In this document: positions 44,818 through 55,631 of the stretch, in pieces
Layout of the letters: each line of letters begins with the position of its first letter
How positions within the stretch are numbered: the stretch's first letter is position 1
NCBI GenBank assembly: GCA_029339505.1
Contig: JAQISU010000179.1
Coordinates: 9,194,501 to 9,258,500, forward strand
Direction: 5' to 3'
Length of the DNA: 64,000 bases
From: Unio delphinus
Lineage: Eukaryota > Mollusca > Bivalvia > Unionida > Unionidae
Notes under the pieces: generated by a model
Seen by the model: only the letters and a program-made list of their open reading frames with translations
Database searches by the model: none
What the model was told of the DNA's origin: nothing
Position numbers and translations under genes: made by a program

Positions 44818-45710
44818 CTATGGGACTTGCATTCTTCCATGACATGTTTTTTGGTAAAATTTGTTTTCTTTACACAGTGGACATTTTGGCGATACTCTGA
44901 TCATATGCCGTCTCACTGCAACCTCTCCCGTCAACCACGTATCAAGCATGTATTTGAAGCAGAGGCTTTGTATTTTTAGTGATCTTAATTGTATCCAGTG
45001 TCCCCCAAACTCTGTCACAATCATTGCCTAAATATGGTATTTGGAGAATGTTGTCTTTTTTGCATAGTGGACATTTTGGCGATACTCTGACCGTATGCCG
45101 TCTCACTGCTACCTCTCCTGTCCACCACGCATTATGTATGTATTTGAAGCAGAGGCTTTGTATTTTAAGTGACCCTAGCTTAATCCAGTGTCCTTATTTT
45201 TGTTTAGTAGTTCCTTTATTGATCTTAATTTACGTGGCTCTTCTATCAATTTTTTTAGCCTATTGTTATTTTATATATATCTTTCTCTGCTTCATTGAGA
45301 ATCCAAAGTTATATGTACAGTCCATGCCAAGGTAATTTCGGCTCTGCTTTAATTTCCTTCAATCTATTGAGGATGTTGGTGTATTTAATAAGGATAGGGT
45401 TTGGAAGGCCTAAGCCCACCCCACCCCCATCCCGTCCTTATATAATGTTTCATTCTTTATGTAGTGTGTTGTATATCCCCATAGGTATTTAATAATTTCG
45501 TTATCTAGTATTTTTCTATAAAAATCATTTTTAATGTCTAATGCTTTTATATTGAAGTTAAAGTGCACATACATATAATTTTTAACTACTTGTGCCCGTT
45601 CCAATAGGCACAGCGGCGTGAGAGCCCAGATCTTCACATTTTCATTAATTTTTTCCTTGAGTCTTAAAAAATAGATTTTCTCTTTCCTCGTCTTTCCCAA
45701 AGAAGACCCC
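44818..45710 (-). pseudogene. ORF2 C-terminal part: thumb and CPLC zinc finger, duplicated
   Basis: Frame 45410-45700 reads KIWALTPLCLLERAQVVKNY and later IIKYLWGYTTHYI, the usual post-RT region of non-LTR ORF2 (W-x-L...L.GRA..VK, then an FIW-like motif). Further on, RRHTVRVSPKCPLCKKDN carries the first half of the terminal Cys-Cys-His-Cys finger. The block from GGACACTGGAT to CCAAAATGTCCACT occurs twice (about 45,200-45,060 and 45,000-44,870), so the CPLC segment is duplicated. After the second copy the frame with KKHVMEECKSHRIKR gives the expected H-x4-C. The duplication puts the copies out of frame with each other. Confidence 0.85.
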
Positions 45711-45749
45711 CCCCCCCCCAGTGCCTTGACTTTATCTTTGATTAATGGG

Positions 45750-46300
45750 ATTGGTAAACCATGGTGTATACCTCTCTCTAGTCTCCATTTAGCAATATTT
45801 CCGTTTTATCGGGATTGATTTTTGATCCCGATACTTTTCCAAATTTTTCAAATTCCTGTATAAGTTTCGCATAGAAATTTTTTCATTGTACAAAGTTGGT
45901 GCAATCATCGGCATGTTGTAGCATTTGAACCTCTTCTCTAATATTTGGAACTTTGATCCCCTTGATTTCCTTGTTTGAGTTTTATTTTTATTATTAAGTA
46001 TTTATATCGCTATTACGTATAATAGCATAGATCGAGGACAAACCCGAATTTTTCTCATGTTTTGTATAGGTAGTTTTGTTCTAATCTGTCCAAAGCTTTC
46101 TCTTGATCGATTAGTAAGTACCATATCACTCCTCTGTCCAGTGATATTAATGTGTTCTGTTATCGTTCTAATGCTTAATATATTATTTTGTATGTTCCTA
46201 CCTTTTGCCCCACTTGTTTGGTTTATGTTTATTATCATATCTAATCCTTTTTTATTCTCTCTGCTAAGATTTTGCTAATGTGCTAATGATTTTATAATCT
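45750..46300 (-). pseudogene. ORF2 reverse transcriptase core, broken
   Basis: Motif A is visible at 46,081-46,117 as LLIDQEKALDRL (family: DQEKAFDR). Motif C at 45,904-45,915 reads QHADD, where the usual Tyr of YADD is His. Downstream is FGKVSGSKINPDKTEI, matching the SG..iN..KTE motif. Frames change between these blocks and stops intervene, so no enzyme could be made. The Asp residues of motifs A and C are still present, so decay seems moderate. Confidence 0.88.
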
Positions 46301-46878
46301 ATATTAATAAGGGAGATGAGCCTCCAATTAAGTCCTCCCTATCTCCTTTACCTGTTTATATTAGTGTTATAATCCCTTCCCTCATGCTTTGTGTCATGTT
46401 TTTTATTCCCTAGTGGAATATTATTATACAACCATTCTAATACCGGCGACAGCTCTCCACATAATTATTTTTTTAAATAGAATGCTGCGGAAAGTCCATT
46501 TCTATCTGGTGATTTGTTTTTCTTTCTTCTCCATTTTTCCCAATCATTTCTACTATTTCTTCTTGTGTGATGAAATCCTCACATAAGTTTTAATGTTTTG
46601 AGGATATCATTTCGCATTCTGTCTCTTGTAAGTATTCATCAATTTGTCTGTTATCCATGTCCTGCGATGTGTAAAGTTCTCCATAATAGTCATGTATGTA
46701 TTTTAGTATTTTATCTTTGTCCCTTGTTGTCTCCACCCCTTCAATATTCAAATGTTTTTCCTCCACCTCTTCTTAATTCTTCCCTTTTATATAGCCCTTT
46801 TGCATTTTTGTAAAAGTTAGTAAATTTTCCCGCTTTAATTTCCCTCTCTTTATTTTCCTCCATTTTTGTTTTTTTTTC

Positions 46879-47118
46879 TCAAGTGTTTTTTATGCTATGT
46901 GTTTCACATGTTTTTATTAGATTCCCTATTGCTTCTTTTTCTAATTTAATTTTCCCTATCCTGAGTTTCGAGTAATAAGTTGCTATTCTTTTCAATCTCC
47001 CTTTCAATTTATCCAATTCTCTGATTATATCCAAATTTCCATCGTTTTTGAATTTTTGTATTTCTTCTCTTGATTCGCTTCCAAAATCTATATTTTCTAC
47101 TATTTTATTGTTTATCAT
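46879..47118 (-). pseudogene. ORF2 linker between endonuclease and RT
   Basis: An open 79-codon frame, Lys/Glu/Ile-rich and helical (for example REELDKLKGRL-like and KLRIGKIKLEKEA), lies where L1-type elements have the linker between endonuclease and RT. It is identified by position only. Confidence 0.6.
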
Positions 47119-47328
47119 CCATTGTCCTCTACCAATTTTGTTCTATTTATTTTATTTATTTCCAAGTATATTAATTTATGGTCCGAAAGTTTGAAGTTAA
47201 TAATTCCTGCATTTATATATTTGTTTGCTCACCCTAATGTGCCCCAAAATTTATCTATCCAACTCTCCATATCCCTTTTATATTCAAAAGTGTAATCCAC
47301 CCTTAGCATGTTTAGTCCTCTGTATACG

Positions 47329-47859
47329 TCACCTAGATTTTTGTGTTTTCATTATATATTCCATGTCGTTTTTAAATCGTGTGTCCTCTGTTGTCAGTTT
47401 TCCAATTCTGTCTACGTTATCGTCTACCCAGTTAAAATCCGCACCTAATATCAGATTCCCCATTGTGAACTTTTCTAAATACTTTGCCAATTCGTCGATA
47501 AATTCTAGCTTCTTATACCTATTAGTTGTAATATACACGTTTAACAAATTTACCCCTCCCATTTCAATATGGATTAATCTACCCTTAAAAAAGTTTCCTA
47601 CCTCTACCATTGCCCATTTAACCCGTGTCGTCTTTTTTATAAAGACTACCACTCCTTACTTTCTATCCTTCCCCGTGTAATCGTTTGTAATAACTACGCT
47701 GTCCATTATCCCTCTCCCCTTCAAGTTCATTTGCAAGTCAGTTGTGAGTCTCTTGTACGAATAAAATGTCAAAATTTCCTATAATTTTTAATTTCTCTTT
47801 CTTTCTTAATTTAATTTATTTGCATTTATGGACAGTAAACGGAAGTTTTGTTCCTCCAT
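47329..47859 (-). pseudogene. ORF2 AP-type endonuclease, broken
   Basis: A start-like MEEQNFRLLSINANKLN at 47,859 gives the S-I-N motif. The metal-binding QETH motif follows at 47,743-47,754 within NFDILFVQETHN. In another frame (47,329-47,652) ILGADFNWVDDNVDR holds the GDFN...DR motif, with DFN at 47,431-47,439. The order and spacing are those of the endonuclease/exonuclease/phosphatase fold of non-LTR retrotransposons. Stops and shifts separate the blocks. Confidence 0.88.
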
Positions 47860-48400
47860 TTCTGTGCCTTTTCCAGGTTGTCGCTTTGTTTGTATCAGCT
47901 TAGTATGGTTGTCCATCAGGTTTTCTTTTTATATGTGTATATTAATGCATTTGTTCTGGGGATGCAGGATCCCCCCTATAGTAGTACTGTTGCTACTTCG
48001 CGACATGTAAAAGTCACATGTGAGTTGAGACGTGTTGAGTGTTTCCTGTTCCGTCTTGTTTTCCGTTACTTTTGTACCGTCTGAAGCACTGTCACAATCC
48101 ATCTCCCCTTCGCTTTCATCTGTTAATCTGTGTGCGCGTGTTTGAGTGTCCCATCTTTTCTTTAGGTCCTTTTGTTTCAGGTTTTTTTTTGTTCATCGTC
48201 CCGTTCCATTCCCTTCTCACCCATGTATGCGTTCCCCGATATATCTTGTGGCGATGTAGACAGATTGCTCGCCTTCCATTTTTATTTTTTTTCCCCATCA
48301 ATTGGGATAGAAGTTGTGATTGGCATCAGTCCTGATATCTCTAGGCCTTCTGGTCCCGTTTATATAGTATCTTCCCCCTTTTCCTTTCCATCCTCACATC

Positions 48401-48980
48401 GGTTCTAGGTGCTTTGACCACATGTGCTTTGACCATAGGTAGTTTGACCATAGGTGGTTTGTCCACAGCGGGGTTTTGACCACCGGGGTTTTGTCCATAG
48501 GTGGTTTGTCCACATGTGGTTTTTATAATAATAATAAACTGTTATTCAGAGTTTAAAATTATGGTTTAATTAATGAAATTTTATGTGACAAGTTTCCTTT
48601 GAGTTGCCAATAAGTGAATGCTAATTAGTGGATTAAGTGCCGCAACTTAAGATATAATTACGCAACTTACTGTATAATCCTTTGATAACGTTAAGATATA
48701 CATTACGCAACTTATAATCCTTCAACTATACAAATTTTAGTGAATTAAATGCCGCAACTTATAATCCCTGAAGATATGCTTTACGCAACTTTTAATCCCT
48801 CACTTTAATCCCTAAATATACTTACATCTAATGCTCCAACAACTAATCATAGTCTTTTCATATTATTCTTACCACCCATGGTCAAACCCCCTGTGGACAA
48901 ATCACCTATGGTCAACCCCCCCCCCCCCCCGTGGACAAACCACCTATGGTCAAACCACCTGTGGTCAAACCTCCGCGTAC
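48401..48980. mobile_element. 580-bp MITE-like insertion between ORF1 and ORF2
   Basis: The segment is flanked by the identical 9-bp CCTCACATC (48,392-48,400 and 48,981-48,989). Both ends are inverted arrays of a 14-15 bp word: CCATAGGTGGTTTG at the left (48,411-48,525) and its complement CAAACCACCTATGG at the right (48,880-48,970, including a C14 run). The interior is AT-rich with repeated ACGCAACTTATAATCC words about every 45-60 bp and no coding capacity. A 9-bp target duplication would fit Mutator-like elements; the superfamily is not established. Confidence 0.8.
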
Positions 48981-48989
48981 CCTCACATC

Positions 48990-49959
48990 AGATTTGGTAG
49001 CTGATTTGCGTCTTGATGGGCTCCGGGGTCTTTGGCATAGTCTTATTTGGGTTTAGAATATTTCTCCATTCTTCCCTTACGGTTTGACTGAGCTCTGGTT
49101 GGGTTCGTGGTTCATCTACTCCTGCCTGCGCTTGTGGCGAGTTTGCTACAGCCATTGCATAGGCATTTTTGTGATTTTTGTTGGTGTTAGGCGCTGTCCC
49201 TTCCTTACAGTCTCAAGGACAGTGTCCAGTAAAACCAATCTTAGGGCACTTTCTATCGTCTTCACATGACCGGTACTAGCTTTTCACTTTGAATCCCATG
49301 ACCCAGACGAAGGTGGGAAGCTTCCTCGCATCTTCTCGCGTCATGGTTAGAATGCGGGTGCCAGATGAGATTGGGACACAACCCCAAATGGTAGCCATTT
49401 TGTGATATTTCACAGTCGCTGTTAATATGTTCTTTACCTTATCTATGAGTTCCTCTGTTTCTATTTCTAGTGGAAGACCGTTAATATGGACTTCTTCCAT
49501 CTTTCGGCCGACTTCTCTTGAGAATGAAGGCGCTTTGGTTATTGTGGCCAACATTTCCTTAACCTCAATGGTGGCCTTATCCAAGAAGGGTATATCTCTC
49601 TTCTTTGGGTATAACATATACCTAATGAGGCCAGCATTTTGTAGGGCTTCAATATTTCCAATGTCCAGGTTCATTGCATGTAGTGTGGCCAAAACGTCTG
49701 CCTGGCGTGGTGCTCTACCATTAACTCCGAAATCTATCAGCTGACATCCATCAGTGTGATGGGCCAGTAAAATATTATGATTGAATGTTGTCCTGAAATA
49801 ATTGTTTAGTCTTGATCTTATTACCTTCGGAGGCAACATGTTTCCTTGAATGAAGTCGTTGTTCATGTCCACAATTTGGTCTAGAGTAAATTTGTCAGTT
49901 AGGTCTATTCCTACAGGTGTCACACCACCATCTACACCTTCTATCATGTTGCTTTTCAT
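48990..49959 (-). pseudogene. ORF1 (gag-like) of the non-LTR retrotransposon
   Basis: An intact 227-codon frame starts at ATG 49,959. Its C-terminal half reads EVHINGLPLEIETEELIDKV and later SGTRILTMTREDARKLPTFV with VWVMGFKV, the pattern of an RRM-like ORF1 domain ending in the F..V.G motif. After a stop at 49,276, a second frame continues with CEDDRKCPKIGFTGHCP, a stop, and DC, matching a CCHC zinc knuckle (GH....C). Sequence then reads open to a stop by the TSD of the insertion. ORF1 proteins bind element RNA. The long intact part suggests this copy is not very old. Confidence 0.75.
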
Positions 49960-49990
49960 TTTACTGACTAAAATGCCGGAAATGTTATAC

Positions 49991-52920
49991 TTTTGATAGA
50001 TGTTTTTGGTTAATATTTGTAATATCTACAAATTCAGCCAAGTTCCATAATGCCTATTTTTGCTTATTTAGTAATAATTGACAATTATTCTTGAGTGCAG
50101 GCAAGACAACCAGCCGGTTTATTTAGCTTGCACAATCTGCCTCTCTCGTGAAATTTAGCTGAATAAAACCAAAGGTGAGTGAAGCTTACTTCGATTTGCG
50201 ATTGCATAAATCCTTGTGGTCGAGAAATCCAATTACGATTAGAAACACTTACTTTGCTTCTCAACAACAAGTATTAGAATCAAACTTAGAGGCTTCTTAA
50301 ACGAATGATCTCTTTAAAGACGTGGTATTTTGTAAAGGTTTTCCACAGTCAAAGCTCTTCCTGCCAGGTGATCTCATCAAAATCTAGTTGAAACTGGTCC
50401 AGTGTTCTTTTAGAGGTTTAAAGTAATAGAAGTTGATATAAATACTGTGCACGACACAGATTTAATCAGGGATGTATGAATTTTGAACATGTGATTGCAA
50501 CAAATAAGTGAGTGAACATTGCAGGTGTCAGTATAACACAGAGAAATTAAACTGATGAGTGTGTTTAGGTGCCATGTTAAGTCTCGTGCCTAAGATAGAA
50601 TACGGTGTTTTAATGTCTCTGGCGTGGGCATGATTGATTTTTAACGACGTTCCGTTCTATAACAATCAAGTAAATTGGTCCAATGCAAGGTTAATTTGGT
50701 TATAAATATACAAATGCCAAGGGTTGAACAGTTACATAAATGTTTTTACTTGCTGAATAATTTGTCATAAGTTGAAACTTTGCAGGGTACGGTTACTAAG
50801 GAAACGGGAATGTGAAATTTTCCAAACCCTTGATGGGCGTCTGTTAATATTTGGTGGTAAATAAACTAAATCCTGATTGGGTTAATATAATTAATCGGGT
50901 GTGTTTCTCAGGGAACGTGTTCTGATTCTATAAATATTCTGCATCGCAAGGTTAGTCAGACAAGCTGAAATCCTGACTCGGAGGAAAGTAGGACGTGTTC
51001 ATTTCTCGTTAAATCAAAGTCTAAAAATGACGTGGAATTGGAAATCTTGTGAGACGATTCTTTATAATGATAAAGAGACTATTTCTGTAAAAAGGAAACG
51101 GGAGCAAGGTACCATGTCTTAAATGCAATGTTTTCTTTCATGTGAGCCTTGAGATATTTGTTTGATATTATTTATCTAAGAATTTAACACATTGTTGTCT
51201 TTTTACACATTTGTCTGGAATTTTATATAGCTCGTGTATTATAGGAATGTCATACATTATTTTCTTGATACGAGTCTTGAGGTAATTGTTTGAAATTATT
51301 CGCTATATGAATTATAAATCGTGTAGGCGAGGAATTGATATTATTATGTCTGAGTGCTGTTGGTGCAGATTAACTGTTAATTAGACAAAATTGTGGTCAA
51401 GACAAGAAGTTAATTTTGTTTAATTCATTTGTATAATTAGGATGTGAATTCTCTTAACCCACGAATGGGTTTATTAGCATGGAGCAGCATGGCGGCTTGT
51501 TTATTTTCAATCGTATATATACATGTGTCCTGTATGAGTCAAGGTAGTGATTAACAATTTAAACTGTAAATGCCTATTTGTTAATATTATGAGTGAGACA
51601 AAACTGTGATATAGATCGAATAGTGATGTTAAAAAGTGTATCAGAAAGATACATTAATTTTCCTGTTTATTGAAAGAAACATAGCAATAATTGATATAGA
51701 AAATGGATGCTTTAATGGAATACATTATGTTACTCTACTATTTAATGAGGTCTTTTTTATACGAATTACTCCATGATATGCAAAGGTTGTGACCTGGGAA
51801 CCTATTAGCTGTTAGTAAAGGCGGTAAAATGTATTGCTACCAAATGCGGGCAATCCGTACCCGTTGCACTTACGGTCACGGAGTATCAAATCAAGATTAT
51901 ATGCAAGAAATTCAGAAAGAAACATGCATTTCTCTGATGCACTGCATAAAATGGAAAGAATAATCCAGCATCTATATTTTAAAAAAAATCTGTGACTCTC
52001 GATTAGTTCACAAAGTAAAGGAGTACGTAGCTGACAGTAAAAGAAACCATAGGTACTCGACCGCTGAAAAGAGGCACACACGTCAACGGCGAAATGATTG
52101 GCACAAAATGTTATACTTAAATAACATCCATGCATCAGATAACCGTTTCACGATGTAGACTATTTTTTATTTTTTTTTAAAATAGGTAATAACATGATCG
52201 CATCATGTTAGAAATCAACTGAATGTATTATATTAATGAGAGTATACGTTAAAGTAAAACATTCTGAGCCAATCATATTTCACCGTTGGCGTGTGTGTCC
52301 CAAAGTGAACAAGTTTTGAACACGAGAGTCTCTTGTATGCAATATATGTGTAGTGATGAATGTCTAATTTTTCCATGGAACAAGATTCCTAAAGTTGACA
52401 CGAGTTTATGGTAAAAGAAACCTTAATTTTGCATTTCCATAAGGAATGTATCTTTGAACGGTATATGTAGCTCTTTTCATCGGTTGTCACGTGAGCGCGA
52501 CGTTGTCACCAGCAGGCCAAATTCGCACGTTTCAGAGCCCGTAGCGTCAATTTGGTACAACACAGAAAAGTCAATGATGGCTTGATGAATAGAAAAATAA
52601 CTCGCAAGTAACACAAGCCATCCATAGGGTATTTTCGTGCGCCTTTAAAGACGGAAATATCAGAAGGAAACTGAGGGTCATTGGTGGAACCAAGTATTTG
52701 GAAGTTACGTATCTTCTCTCTTATACAGTATGATAGAAAGGGTCCTATGTCAGAATGGGTCATGGAGGTAATCTGAGGTATTTTTTTAAAAATGTATTAT
52801 GTTTCCCGTTCAGATTATTGGTTTTTAAAACATTAAGCTCGCGTCGAGCACCTGTGAAATAAACATGGAATCATACTAATGGGCACGGTACGCCATAGGA
52901 AAAAGGTACGATAAAATTCT
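49991..52920. other. Unannotated sequence, probably intronic
   Basis: No NUDT6 upstream exon, SINE or array recognised. Minus frames 51812-52135 (107 codons) and 52506-52763 (85 codons, with IREKIRNFQILGSTNDPQFP, preceded by an acceptor-like TACCTCAG) have protein-like composition but no family I can name. Confidence 0.4.
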
Positions 52921-52930
52921 GTACTTTCAC

Positions 52931-52980
52931 AAAAATGGCGGATGCTAGTTTTCTGCGGTCTCACCAGCACCGGAAGTGTG
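52931..52980. promoter_or_regulatory. Promoter-like YY1/ETS site pair
   Basis: AAAATGGCGGA (52,932-52,942) matches the YY1 core and CACCGGAAGTG (52,968-52,978) matches the ETS/GABPA site. The pair in close spacing, without a TATA box, is characteristic of housekeeping promoters. Either strand could be transcribed; on plus the ATG opens only a 35-codon frame. It might serve the NUDT6-like gene on the minus strand, but no first exon is identified. Confidence 0.4.
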
Positions 52981-53572
52981 ACGCAGTTGTCAGCGAAAAA
53001 TCTGTATTACCTACAATATGTTACGGTTCGCCTAAAACATAACATGCAAACTGTACAATAATGCAATAACAATTTTCATTAAGAGTGCTGACTAACCTAT
53101 CGGCCAATTAGCGAAGATGCTAGAGCTTGGGTAAGTCTCGCTCTGAGCGTTACAGTCATTTGTATAAACCTTGACAAGACGCTCGTATTGCAACATCTTA
53201 CAGAATCGCGCTAAAGTTCAAGACGAGATAACCTGGAGGTATAAACCGAAACCTTATCGGTTGGATTTTCCTTCTAAGCGCAAACATATAGTATTTTCTT
53301 CTTCTTTCATGGTTTTAAACGTTTACTCTTGAATATAAATAAAATGTACAGGAACAAAACACATTTTACTGGCCTTACCACGAAAATACAGCAAACATAT
53401 TTTGCTGGCCTTCGTTATAACAAAAATACATCAATTTTGCAAAACATTAATAACTTTATGGTCTGTTCGAAATGAATTAGCTAATTCTGCTCAAATAATT
53501 GTCAAAACTTAATTACAACAGCGTGATTTATTAAATCAAAGAAGAAAAAGAACAAGCGTCAATTAATGTTTT

Positions 53573-53573
<1 letters not shown>
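52981..53573. other. Unannotated sequence
   Basis: No gene or element recognised. A TTTTRCTGGCCTT word recurs at about 53,365 and 53,400. Confidence 0.45.

Positions 53574-53660
<87 letters not shown>
53574..53660. repeat. (GA)n microsatellite
   Basis: About 43 GA units with one interruption (AGG) near 53,651. Confidence 0.96.
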
Positions 53661-53758
53661 TTAAATAATCAATGCTCATTTAGTGTTTTCTGTGATATTT
53701 TTGATGACTGATGATTACACATTTGGACTGGACTTTATTTTTTATACAATGAATGCCA

Positions 53759-54050
53759 GTTAAAGTACCACTCTTGTGAAACAGTGTCACTAAATATTTG
53801 CATCTTGGGGACCCAGAGCGGTCTAAAGCACTCTACGTTACGGATCACTGCCATCTTACCTCTGTCTGCGTAGGTTCAAGTCTCGGACTCAGCCTATGTT
53901 GGCATGTGAAAAAGCTTGTCAGTAGCTTCTCGTGGATCGGTGGTTCTTTCCGGGTTTTTCCCGGGTTCTTCCTCCACCATTAATAATGGCAGCCACGTAA
54001 AGCCTATCTTGTGCTGAAAAATAGCGTTAAACCATAAACAACATTAAAAC
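53759..54050 (+). mobile_element. SINE family A, copy 2, with variant 5' head
   Basis: From GCGGTCTAAAGCACTC on it is a normal A-family body: B box GGTTCAAGTC, AAAGCTTGTCAGTAGCTTCT, TTCTTCCTCCACCATTAATA, TGCTGAAAAATAGCGTTAAA. Upstream, instead of the usual GGGGCCCCGAGTGGCCGAG, it has about 45 bp starting GTTAAAGTACCACTCTTGTG and ending TTGCATCTTGGGGACCCAGA. The same head occurs at copy 5 (60,598), so this is a subfamily or larger unit. No A box of the usual form remains. Confidence 0.88.
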
Positions 54051-54715
54051 ACAGGTTTGCATCAACCATTGGATTTTTAAATGACCTTGATTCATATTTA
54101 ATTAATCGGATTATTTATTTAGCGCATGTATCTGTTAATTATAAGATGTATGCCAGTCTTGAGTTTAAACAATGATCTGAGTTATCTACCAAAAACAAAA
54201 AAAATAGCTCGATCCGGTCAGATTCGTTAATGCGTCGAATGGTTGGCGAGAAAGAGGTTTGAGATAACAAATCCAGGGTGTGTGGTCGTCTCCTCTTTAG
54301 GTGAGAAAAATATTCGGTTGGCGTGGAACAAATTAAACCCGATGTTACGAGGTTTTATAACCTTATGACCTCTGGCTTCAACGTACAAACACAAAGTCCA
54401 ATCGTTCTGGAACTTCGTTCGTGCTATTTCATAGTCCTTGACCAAAGAATTGGAATATTACGTTCGGTTATCCCTTAACGGAATTCCTGTCTTGACTATG
54501 AAGGAACTAACATTTTAAAGATTCGAAACTGCGTGGGAATGTCTTTGTTTTATTTTTTTTCTTCTTTCTTTCTTCCCAAACAGACTCTGCCTCATTTCAC
54601 GTTTGCTGGAGTTACTCGTCACGTGGAGCTGCGGTGGTTCAGCGGTGTAGCGTTACTTCATAGTGCGAACTATATACACAATCCCACTAAATTTCTAGTT
54701 AGAAATGCAATGACA
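54051..54715. other. Unannotated sequence with a weak tRNA-like word
   Basis: No exon is supported; the minus frame 54227-54445 is unrecognised. At 54,628-54,690 GAGCTGCGGTGGTTCAGCGG resembles a tRNA D-arm without a matching B box. Confidence 0.4.
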
Positions 54716-54985
54716 CCACTCCGATGGCTCAGTGGTTAGAACGTCCGATCCGGATGCGGGAGGTCGGAGTTCGAACCCCGGCCGAGTCATACCAAAGACT
54801 TATAAAAAAAAATAGTGCAAACAGCTACCTCGCTAGGCGTTAAGCATTTAGGATTGGTCGAAGTGGTGTTGGAATAATGTGAATGTGGGGACATCATGAT
54901 ACATGCCTGGGATCACTATAAACTGCCACAATGCAGACATCGTTGTGTTATGACTAAAAAGAATGTTAAAGCCACGCTAAATATC

Positions 54986-55044
<59 letters not shown>

Positions 55045-55048
55045 ACAC
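54716..55048 (+). mobile_element. SINE family B, copy 3, with (AC)n tail
   Basis: The tRNA-like head GATGGCTCAGTGGTTAGAAC and B box AGTTCGAACCCCGG are intact. The body carries GAGTCATACCAAAGACTTAT, a shortened middle, ATCACTATAAACTGCCACAA and AAAGCCACGCTAAATATCC. The 3' end passes straight into (AC)n at 54,989-55,048. The head is the best preserved tRNA-like sequence in the window, but the attached SINE body excludes a genuine tRNA gene. Confidence 0.92.
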
Positions 55049-55049
55049 G

Positions 55050-55543
55050 CGCAATTTATACTTCATATAACTATACTGACAACAATATTGAAAACATGAA
55101 CATTTGTCTACATGTATGGAAATAAAAAAATATCGAATGCCACAAGAATAATTATAAAGGTCTGAGTTTCAATTAGGCACAAGGAATCGAACGTGGAAGT
55201 AGTAAATGAAACTATTGCCTGTCTCTTTGCTGCAGCGCCATAACCAGTTCAGCCTCCATTAAGGGTAGGACAAGTTTGTATTTGAAAAAAAGAACTCAAG
55301 ATGTACGAAAATTTGCTAGGCAAGTGGAGTTAACATTAAACAGCAATATCAGAGCCATGTCTTTTTCTTTGGATCTATGCACACACTAACCAGATTTTTT
55401 TTTACTGAGAAACGCATGGCATGCTCGTATTGTAACTCTCGAACACGACTGATTATGTTATCATTCACAAAAACAATTATCGAGACTTACAATTATGGAT
55501 CCAGGGATGATTCTATTCCCGGTACGAATTCGGTTCCTGTGTA

Positions 55544-55544
<1 letters not shown>
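55050..55544. other. Unannotated sequence
   Basis: No gene or element recognised. Confidence 0.45.

Positions 55545-55605
<61 letters not shown>
55545..55605. repeat. (TTA)n microsatellite
   Basis: About 20 TTA units. Confidence 0.97.
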
Positions 55606-55606
<1 letters not shown>

Positions 55607-55631
55607 AAACCCTCATGTTATAAGTATTCTC

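Larger units (their letters stand above)
44385..49990 (-). mobile_element. Degenerate non-LTR retrotransposon (L1/Tx1-like)
   Basis: On the minus strand, from high to low coordinates, there is an ORF1 remnant (49,959 to about 48,990), then ORF2 with AP-type endonuclease (from 47,859), reverse transcriptase (about 46,300-45,750), thumb and C-terminal CPLC zinc finger (to about 44,840), and a tail ending in GATTAGGATTAAGATTAG (44,385-44,402 on the minus strand). All ORFs are broken by stops and frameshifts. The endonuclease plus CCHC-ended ORF2 suggests the L1/Tx1 group; the exact clade is not settled. The 5' limit is unknown and set by the ORF1 start. A 580-bp insertion (48,401-48,980), a (TA)n tract (44,671-44,758) and an internal duplication (44,850-45,200) lie within it. 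Confidence 0.9.

Noticed and set aside
47225..47680. 151-codon plus-strand frame
   Set aside because: It is the antisense shadow of the endonuclease region of the minus-strand retrotransposon.
54716..54790. A genuine tRNA gene
   Set aside because: A good tRNA-like A/B box pair, but it continues into the SINE B body shared with four other copies, so it is a SINE head.
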